From NCBI GenBank assembly GCA_035999765.1, contig CP108521.1, positions 8,928,001-8,992,000 of the forward strand: a stretch of 64,000 nt of DNA. The letters run 5' to 3'. Every line of letters starts with the position of its first letter. Position 1 is the first letter of the stretch. Source of the DNA: Streptomyces sp. NBC_01231. Its GTDB lineage: Bacteria; Actinomycetota; Actinomycetes; Streptomycetales; Streptomycetaceae. A program made the position numbers and the translations under genes. Positions 55,463 through 64,000 of this stretch are shown here, piece after piece. Below the pieces are notes generated by a model. It saw only the letters and a list, made by a program, of their open reading frames with translations, did no database searches and had not been told where the DNA came from.

Positions 55463-56971
55463 ATGCGCAACGAGGGACTGGGGTCGTGGCCCGCACGCCG
55501 GGCCCGCAAGACCCCGCACCGCACCGCCCTGGTCCACGGTGAGCAGTCGACGGACTACCGCACGCTGCACACCCGCACCACCCGCCTCGCGCACGCCCTG
55601 CGCGCCCGGGGGGTCCGGCGCGGCGACCGCATCGCCTACCTCGGCCCCAACCACCCCTCCTACCTGGAGACACTGTTCGCGGCGGGCACCCTCGGCGCGG
55701 TCTTCGTCCCCCTCAACACCCGCCTCGCCGGCCCGGAGATCGCCTACCAGCTGGCCGACTCCGGCGCCAGGGCCCTCGTCTACGGACCCGCGTTCCAGGG
55801 GCTGGTCGCCGGACTGCCGGGCAACAGCGACGTCCGGACCTACGTCGAAGTCGGCGCCGAGTACGAGCAGGTGCTCGCCGAGGCGCCGGCCGAGCCGATC
55901 GACGAGCCGGTCGCGCCCGACGACACCTGCATCATCATGTACACCTCGGGCACGACCGGCCGCCCCAAGGGCGCGATGCTCACCCACGGCAACCTGACGT
56001 GGAACGCGATCAACGTCCTCGTCGACACCGACCTGATCGCCGACGAACGCGCCCTGGTCTCCGCCCCGTTGTTCCACACGGCCGGCCTCAACATGCTCAC
56101 CCTGCCGGTGCTGCTGAAGGGCGGCACCTGTGTCCTGGTCGAGGCCTTCGACCCGGAGGCCACCTTCGACCTGATCGAACGGCACCGGATCACCTTCATG
56201 TTCGGGGTGCCGACGATGTTCGACCAGGTGGCCCGGCATCCGCGCTGGAAGGACGCCGACCTGTCGTCGCTGCGGATCCTCACCTGTGGCGGCTCCCCGG
56301 TGTCGAGCCCGCTGATCGCCGCCTACCAGGAGCGCGGGCTGACCTTCCTCCAGGGCTACGGCATGACGGAGGCGGCACCCGGCACGCTGTTCCTGGACGC
56401 CGAACACGCCGTGAGCAAGGCGGGCTCGGCCGGGGTGCCGCACTTCTTCAGCGACGTGCGGGTCGTCGGGCCGGACCTCGCTCCGGCGGACGTCGGCGAG
56501 ACCGGCGAGGTCGTGGTGCGCGGGCCGCACGTCATGCCCGGCTACTGGGGACTGCCCGAGGAGACGGCCGCCGCCTTCGCCGACGGCTGGTTCCGCAGCG
56601 GGGACGCGGCCCGGACCGACGAGGACGGCTATGTCTTCATCGTCGACCGCATCAAAGACATGATCATCTCCGGCGGGGAGAACATCTACCCCGCCGAGAT
56701 CGAGGACCTGCTCCTCTCCCACCCCGACATCGTCGAGTGCGCGGTCATCGGCGTGCCCGACGACAAGTGGGGCGAGGTGCCTCGCGCGGTGGTCGTGCCG
56801 CGCGCGGACTCCTCGCTGGACCCCGACGAGGTGCTGGCCGCGCTGGCCGGACGCCTCGCCAAATACAAGATCCCGAAGTCGGTCGTCCTCGCGGACGAAC
56901 TCCCGCGCACCGCCTCCGGCAAGCTCCTCAAGTCCCGGGTGCGCAAACGCTTCGGCACCGACTCCCAGTGA
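55463..56971 (+). CDS. AMP-forming acyl-CoA synthetase (fatty-acid/aryl-CoA ligase)
   Basis: A protein of 502 residues from ATG 55463 (AAGGGG upstream). Adenylation motifs: MYTSGTTGRPKGAMLTHGN (A3, near 158), LQGYGMTEAAP (A5), DGWFRSGDAARTDEDGYVFIVDR (A7/A8), IKDMIISGGENIYPAEIE, and the C-terminal PRTASGKLLKSR with the catalytic Lys near 487. It activates a carboxylic acid to its CoA thioester. Specificity residues do not tell chain length. In the operon it would supply the CoA ester for the MaoC hydratase and the SDR. Confidence 0.92.
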   Translation: MRNEGLGSWPARRARKTPHRTALVHGEQSTDYRTLHTRTTRLAHALRARGVRRGDRIAYLGPNHPSYLETLFAAGTLGAVFVPLNTRLAGPEIAYQLADSGARALVYGPAFQGLVAGLPGNSDVRTYVEVGAEYEQVLAEAPAEPIDEPVAPDDTCIIMYTSGTTGRPKGAMLTHGNLTWNAINVLVDTDLIADERALVSAPLFHTAGLNMLTLPVLLKGGTCVLVEAFDPEATFDLIERHRITFMFGVPTMFDQVARHPRWKDADLSSLRILTCGGSPVSSPLIAAYQERGLTFLQGYGMTEAAPGTLFLDAEHAVSKAGSAGVPHFFSDVRVVGPDLAPADVGETGEVVVRGPHVMPGYWGLPEETAAAFADGWFRSGDAARTDEDGYVFIVDRIKDMIISGGENIYPAEIEDLLLSHPDIVECAVIGVPDDKWGEVPRAVVVPRADSSLDPDEVLAALAGRLAKYKIPKSVVLADELPRTASGKLLKSRVRKRFGTDSQ

Positions 56972-56982
56972 AGGAAAGCCAT

Positions 56983-57438
56983 ATGAGCATCACCGTGAAC
57001 GGCATCGACGAGCTCAAGAAGCTCGCGGGCACCGACCTCGGCGCGAGCGAGTGGATCGAGGTCACGCAGGAACGGATCAACACGTTCGCCGATGCCACGG
57101 GGGACCACCAGTGGATCCACGTGGACCCCGAGCGTGCGAAGGAGGGCCCGTTCGGCGCGCCCATCGCCCATGGATACCTGACGCTTTCCTTGTTCATCCC
57201 GCTGTTCACCGAGCTGCTGGATGTCGAGGGCGTCTCGACGAAGGTCAACTACGGGCTGAACAAGGTGCGTTTCCCGTCCCCGGTGAAGGTCGGGTCGAAG
57301 ATCCGGCTGGTGGGGAAGCTGGCCTCGGTCGAGGATGTGCCGGGCGGTGTGCAGATCACCGTGGACGGCACCATCGAGATCGAGGGTGCGGCGAAGCCTG
57401 CGGCCGTGCTGCAGAGTCTGTCGCGCTTCTACGCGTGA
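56983..57438 (+). CDS. MaoC-family (R)-specific enoyl-CoA hydratase-like protein
   Basis: A protein of 151 residues (AAGGAAAG upstream of ATG 56983). Hydratase-2 motif region: RINTFADATGDHQWIHVDPERAKEGPFGAPIAHGYLTLSLF (about 30-70), with catalytic Asp and His present although the usual NP is QW, as in the NodN-like branch. The hot-dog fold ends FPSPVKVGSKIRLVGKL and the SLSRFYA tail. It would hydrate an enoyl-CoA made from the ligase product. It is last in the operon; a hairpin follows. Confidence 0.9.
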   Translation: MSITVNGIDELKKLAGTDLGASEWIEVTQERINTFADATGDHQWIHVDPERAKEGPFGAPIAHGYLTLSLFIPLFTELLDVEGVSTKVNYGLNKVRFPSPVKVGSKIRLVGKLASVEDVPGGVQITVDGTIEIEGAAKPAAVLQSLSRFYA

Positions 57439-57516
57439 GCAGTTTTCCGTTGCGCCGTAGCAGTTGAGCGGTGTGGGGAATCGCGCGTCCGATGTGGCGG
57501 GTCGCGCCCACGCGGC

Positions 57517-57540
57517 GGGGCCGCATGCCGATGCGGCCCC
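57517..57540. terminator. Bidirectional terminator after the MaoC gene
   Basis: Perfect 10-bp stem GGGGCCGCAT / ATGCGGCCCC with loop GCCG, between convergent stops (MaoC operon and the PHP-domain gene). Confidence 0.8.
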
Positions 57541-57561
57541 GCGCCCCTTGTGGGGCCCTCC

Positions 57562-59238
57562 TCAGTGGCCCACCACGTCCACGAAGATCGGGTTCGAGTA
57601 GAACCACGTGTCGGCCCACGGGTCGCCGTCTCCGGGCACGTGGGGGATCGGGCCGTGCGGGTCGACGGAGGCGCCCAGGTAGCCGGCGCCGTTGCGCTTG
57701 CCGTCGCTGCCGCGGAGGCGGACGTAGAAGGACTCGTCCCCGGCGGTGACCGGGAGGCGCAGGGTGTACGTCCCCTTCCGGCCCGAGACGTCCTTCGTCT
57801 GGACGACCTTCGTGTCGGGAGCCTTCCAGGTGTCGCGGTCGGCCACCGGGCCGCGCACCGCGCCCCGGATCAGGTCCACGTGGGCCAACTCGGGCAGGAT
57901 TCCCTGGGTGTTGGGCCGCGAGGTGGTCGTGACGGTGACGTTCAGCGTGAGCTTCTCGCCCTTGCGGACCCGCACCCGGCCGCCCAGGGTGACGCCCCTT
58001 CCGTGGTCGCGGTCCCGCGTCAGCCGCACGTCGAGTCCGTCGAGCAGATGCCCGTGGTCGAGCCAGACCCGGCCCGCGCGCAGGCCCGCCATCACCGACC
58101 GGTAGCCGTAGCGGGTCACGCCCACATGGGTGCGGCTGAACTGGCCGGGCCAGAAGTCGCCGCCGGGCTGAGGGGAGTCCGTGTTCACCGGGTCGGGGAT
58201 GTGGCCGGTGTTGTCGAAGTTCTGGCCCGGCAGCCAGTCGCCGTTCTTCCAGGTGTCGAAGACGACACGGTGCACGTCCGAGTTGGTGGTGATGGTGAAC
58301 AGCTTGCCCTCGGCGAGCATCGAGTCCCACATGCCGCCGACGGTCGCCGTCATCCAGTCGAAGCCCCCGTACAGGACGTACGCGTCCTCCGCATAACCGG
58401 GCCAGGAGTTCACGGACGGCTTGTTGGTGTACTCGCCTCGCTGTGAGTCGGGTCCCTCCCAGCCGGGGATGCCCCCGCCCTGGGCGCCGGGCGCCCCCTC
58501 CATCCCGATCATGATCTCGGGCGCCGCGTCCCGCCAGTTGCGCATCTCGTGCGGTGAGTCGATGCCCAGCCGCAGCGGGTGGTTCGCGAGGACCAGGACG
58601 TCGTCGACGTAGCCCGAACGCCGTTGGTCGGCCAGCCACTTGATGGCCTTGACGGCGTGTGCCTCGTTGCGGGCCGTGTTCGGGTTGTCGGCCGCGCCGT
58701 CGGTGTAGTTGAGCAGCTTGCCGTCGTACGCGAGCTCGAACTGCGTGAGCAGATCCACCTCGTGCGGGCCGGGCGGCGAGAAGATCGTGCAGTGCTCGGC
58801 GGCCGGGATGTACCACTCCAGGCCCTGGAAGATCAGCTGACGGGGGTTCTCCGCCCGCGCCTTGAGGATCTCCTGGTGCTCCATCGCGGCGCCGTAGTAG
58901 GCGTGCCCGAAGTTGGAGTGCTCGTTGAAGACCATCCAGTCGAGGCCGTACTTGGCCGCCGCGGTGGCCAGTTGGGAGAACGTGTACTTCGCGTCGTGGC
59001 TGTAGACGGAGTGCACGTGGTGGTCGCCGACGAGGTAGGCGAGGCTGGGGTCGTCGCCGCCGAGCGCTCTGTCGTCCGCCGTTGCCGCCATCGCGGGCGT
59101 GGCCGCCGAGCCGAGAGCGAACGCCGCGCCGAACAGGCCCGCGCTGCGCAGGAGCCCGCGCCGGGAGACACCCTGCGCGTCGAGGTCGGAAGGGGGGACG
59201 GACGGGTCGGCCCAGGAGGGAAGCTGCTGATCGGTCAT
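57562..59238 (-). CDS. Tat-exported PHP-domain metallo-hydrolase
   Basis: A protein of 558 residues from ATG 59238. The twin-arginine signal is SRRGLLRSAGLFGAAFALGSAATPAMAA (about 25-52). The PHP metal motif YLVGDHHVHSVYSHDAKYTF near 68 is followed by WMVFNEHSNFGHAYYG, VLVLANHPLRLGIDSP and ITTNSDVH, the His/Asp/Glu set of polymerase-and-histidinol-phosphatase-type phosphoesterases. A C-terminal beta-rich domain (from about 400, VTLGGRVRVRKGEKLTLNVTVTT) may bind carbohydrate or cell wall. It presumably removes phosphate or hydrolyses phosphodiesters outside the membrane after folding with metals in the cytoplasm, which explains Tat. It is third behind the GH2 and metallophosphoesterase genes. 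Confidence 0.82.
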   Translation of the reverse strand: MTDQQLPSWADPSVPPSDLDAQGVSRRGLLRSAGLFGAAFALGSAATPAMAATADDRALGGDDPSLAYLVGDHHVHSVYSHDAKYTFSQLATAAAKYGLDWMVFNEHSNFGHAYYGAAMEHQEILKARAENPRQLIFQGLEWYIPAAEHCTIFSPPGPHEVDLLTQFELAYDGKLLNYTDGAADNPNTARNEAHAVKAIKWLADQRRSGYVDDVLVLANHPLRLGIDSPHEMRNWRDAAPEIMIGMEGAPGAQGGGIPGWEGPDSQRGEYTNKPSVNSWPGYAEDAYVLYGGFDWMTATVGGMWDSMLAEGKLFTITTNSDVHRVVFDTWKNGDWLPGQNFDNTGHIPDPVNTDSPQPGGDFWPGQFSRTHVGVTRYGYRSVMAGLRAGRVWLDHGHLLDGLDVRLTRDRDHGRGVTLGGRVRVRKGEKLTLNVTVTTTSRPNTQGILPELAHVDLIRGAVRGPVADRDTWKAPDTKVVQTKDVSGRKGTYTLRLPVTAGDESFYVRLRGSDGKRNGAGYLGASVDPHGPIPHVPGDGDPWADTWFYSNPIFVDVVGH

Positions 59239-59267
59239 CGTGCCTGTCCTCTGCTGATGCTGCGGAT

Positions 59268-61100
59268 TCAGTGGTTCATGAACGAGGTGACGGGCAGCGC
59301 CCGTTCGACGATCCGGACGTCGCCGAGCCGTCCGTGCAGGATCTGGTCGATCTTTCCGGCGTACTCGTAGCCCCCGAGCAGCCACGGCAGTCCGACAGAG
59401 GTGATTCCGACGGCGGTGGCGTGCGGATTGCGGGCGACGGGGCAGCCCTGGACGTACATCGTGGTGTGGGAGCCGTCGTTGACGACGGCGACGTGCCACC
59501 ACACCTCCCGGGCTGTCTCGTCGCCCCAGTTCGTGGCGATGCCCTGCTGGTTGAGTGGGCGGACGGCCCACTGCGGGCCGGGCCCGTCGGACAGGGAGAG
59601 CGTGGCGAGCGGCTCGTCGGGGTCGTCGGCGGTCTTGCCGGCGGCGCCGCCCGTGCCCGTCCGGCTGACCAGTCCCGACCAGGCGTTGTGGTCGGGGTCC
59701 CAGTCGGCCGGGACGCGGTAGAAGGCCTCGATGGTGTAACCGGCTTTGAACGTGGCGGAGTTGAGGGGAGCGCCGTCGACCGTGCGCAGGTAGGCGCCCT
59801 TCAGCGGCGACTTGTAGCCCTGGAACTCCAGGCTGCCGTGGCCGGGCTGGTCGGGGTGGTGGTCCGAGGACCAGCCGAGCGTGCCCCCGCCCACCGACAC
59901 CAGGGTGAGGTCGTTGCCGCGGCCGGACAGGTCACGGACCGTGCCGGACGCGGGTGACTCGAAGCGCCAGTACGCGACCGTGCCGGGGAGCAGCATCTTC
60001 GAGGCGGGGCGGGCCGGGCGCGGGGCCACCGGGGCGAAGCCGGAGAAGCGGTCCGCGAAGTCGATGTCGACGGAGAACCGGTCGGCGTCGCCGCTCAGCT
60101 CGATCTCCTGTCGCTCCAGCTCGTTGAGTCCCTTCGCGGCGCGGCCCAGGATCCACGGGGAGACCGTCTCGACGTCGATGACGTCACGGTCCAGGTCGAA
60201 GTGGTAGAGGCGGATCATCGCCGCGCCGCCGAAGTACCGGTTCTGGTAGTTCGTCAGGTGCAGGTGGACGTCGTTGCCCGCCGTGTTCTTGCGCGTGGCC
60301 CGGCCGGCCGGCCAGTAGTGCCCGTTGAGGGTGAGGAAGATCTGGTCGTGGTCCGCGATCAGCTGGTCCCACAGCTGCTGTCCGTAGTCCGACAGGGTGT
60401 CGTCCTCGACGACCAGCTCGTGCGTGGTGAGGACGACGGGTGTCTTCGGGTGCTGGGCCAGGACACCCTTGGCCCAGTCGTAGCCCTTCGCCGACAGGCG
60501 CCAGTCCAGCGCGAGCACCATCCACTCCCGGCCGGCCGCCTTGAAGAGGTGGAAGGTGTTGTAGCCGTCCGGGGAGGCGCCGCCGAACGTCGGCTTGTCC
60601 TGGAACCGCTGCGGCCCGAAGGTGTTCAGGTACGGCGTCGGGCCCCGCTGGTCGTCGGTCGACGACTTCACGTCGTGGTTGCCGGCCAGGACGCTGTAGC
60701 TGACGCCGCGCCGGTCCAGCAGGCCGAACGCCTCGCTGATCGCGGTGACTTCCGCCTGGGCGCCGTTCTCCGTGAGGTCGCCGAGGTGGGACAGGAAGAC
60801 GATGTTCTCGTCCTTCCCGTGCTCCAGGAGGTAGCGCAGGGACGCCTCGATGGGTGCCTTGTCGATGCTCGGCCCGTCGAAGAGGTACTGCGTGTCGGGC
60901 ATGACGGCAAGCGTGAAGCGGCGGCTGTCGGGATCGGGTCGCCAGCTCGCCGCGGAAGCCGGCGCAGCCTCGGCGGCCGTCGGCAGCGCGAGGCCGGCCG
61001 TGGCCGCCGCGCCCAGCAGCGCGGTCGCCCGCAGGAAACCGCGTCTGCCGGCGCCGGCCTGCGCGGCCTCGCCCTGGTCGTGCTCATGCGAAACGCACAC
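59268..61100 (-). CDS. Tat-exported metallophosphoesterase with LamG-like C-terminal domain
   Basis: A protein of 610 residues from GTG 61100 (GGAG 5 bp upstream). Tat signal GRRGFLRATALLGAAATAGLALPTAAEAAPA. The calcineurin-like phosphoesterase domain has MPDTQYLFD (near 62), LSHLGDLTENG, LAGNHDVKSS, TTHELVVEDD and LNGHYWPAG, the D-x-Q/H...GD...GNHD...H...GH metal set. The C-terminal half (from about 385) has VAYWRFESPASGTVRDLSGRGNDLTL, TIEAFYRVPADWDPDHNAWSGLVSR and WWHVAVVNDGSHTTMYVQGCPV, a concanavalin-like LamG fold used for glycan binding. It likely attacks a phosphate ester on a surface glycan or teichoic-acid-like polymer (inference). It follows the GH2 gene by 47 bp. Confidence 0.87.
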   Translation of the reverse strand: MCVSHEHDQGEAAQAGAGRRGFLRATALLGAAATAGLALPTAAEAAPASAASWRPDPDSRRFTLAVMPDTQYLFDGPSIDKAPIEASLRYLLEHGKDENIVFLSHLGDLTENGAQAEVTAISEAFGLLDRRGVSYSVLAGNHDVKSSTDDQRGPTPYLNTFGPQRFQDKPTFGGASPDGYNTFHLFKAAGREWMVLALDWRLSAKGYDWAKGVLAQHPKTPVVLTTHELVVEDDTLSDYGQQLWDQLIADHDQIFLTLNGHYWPAGRATRKNTAGNDVHLHLTNYQNRYFGGAAMIRLYHFDLDRDVIDVETVSPWILGRAAKGLNELERQEIELSGDADRFSVDIDFADRFSGFAPVAPRPARPASKMLLPGTVAYWRFESPASGTVRDLSGRGNDLTLVSVGGGTLGWSSDHHPDQPGHGSLEFQGYKSPLKGAYLRTVDGAPLNSATFKAGYTIEAFYRVPADWDPDHNAWSGLVSRTGTGGAAGKTADDPDEPLATLSLSDGPGPQWAVRPLNQQGIATNWGDETAREVWWHVAVVNDGSHTTMYVQGCPVARNPHATAVGITSVGLPWLLGGYEYAGKIDQILHGRLGDVRIVERALPVTSFMNH

Positions 61101-61147
61101 GTGTGCTCCGTAACACTGCGTAAAGGTGACAGGGGAGGCGTGGGGGG

Positions 61148-64000
<2,853 letters not shown>

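Overview
The window looks like about 64 kb of a Streptomyces chromosome. Coding DNA has very high GC, genes are often joined by four-base stop/start overlaps, GTG starts are common, extracytoplasmic enzymes carry twin-arginine signals, and several families are typical of the genus: a second EF-G, an OpcA/Zwf pentose-phosphate operon, and a CooC-like ATPase paired with a 130-residue protein. From memory, gene content and order resemble the S. coelicolor region around SCO6584 to SCO6664. I could not check this.

Layout. (1) 1-4.4 kb: a ThDP enzyme cut by the left edge, diverging from a succinyl-CoA-ligase-like pair (sucC/sucD homologues) and an aldehyde dehydrogenase, with a palindromic operator between the two arms. 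(2) 4.4-10.6 kb: a DUF2254 membrane protein, tRNA-Leu(GAG) with promoter and terminator, a serine beta-lactamase-fold hydrolase, a small P-loop protein, and an EF-G paralogue behind a leader that holds a short ORF and a perfect 15-bp hairpin. (3) 10.6-18.6 kb: a truncated tyrosine recombinase, a CooC/MinD-type ATPase with its small partner, and a divergent operon of acetyltransferase, solute-binding lipoprotein, fused DppB-DppC permease and MFS protein. Two Zur-like boxes lie between the divergent arms. (4) 18.6-26.3 kb: an unusual cluster of CDP-alcohol phosphatidyltransferase, medium-chain dehydrogenase, PTPS-like protein, GT4 glycosyltransferase, methyltransferase, YbhN-type membrane protein, creatininase-family amidohydrolase and GTP cyclohydrolase II. 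The cyclohydrolase has Met120 where the usual enzyme has Tyr, the signature of the paralogue that stops at the formylated pyrimidine FAPy. This is my main candidate for an undescribed pathway.

(5) 26.4-33.7 kb: an ornithine-cyclodeaminase-like and FAD-oxidase pair, a second beta-lactamase-fold hydrolase, a TetR/MFS efflux pair with twin palindromic operators, a PPOX flavoenzyme with ten AKD repeats, and two VOC proteins. (6) 33.7-38.8 kb: a complete small quinate/shikimate module (MFS symporter, TetR, shikimate dehydrogenase, 3-dehydroshikimate dehydratase) expected to give protocatechuate. (7) 38.8-50.4 kb: a beta-solenoid membrane protein, then the operon tkt-tal-zwf-opcA-pgi-gnd-histidine phosphatase with a divergent AraC regulator. 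This operon is a full oxidative plus non-oxidative pentose-phosphate set, almost certainly a second copy.

(8) 50.4-64 kb: a secreted GH16 beta-glucanase with CBM6 and a CebR-like operator; IclR and MarR regulators diverging from an SDR/amidohydrolase/acyl-CoA ligase/MaoC catabolic operon; and a GH2 beta-galactosidase (cut by the right edge) followed by two Tat-exported phosphoesterase-type proteins. Functions rest on motifs read by eye. No database search was run.
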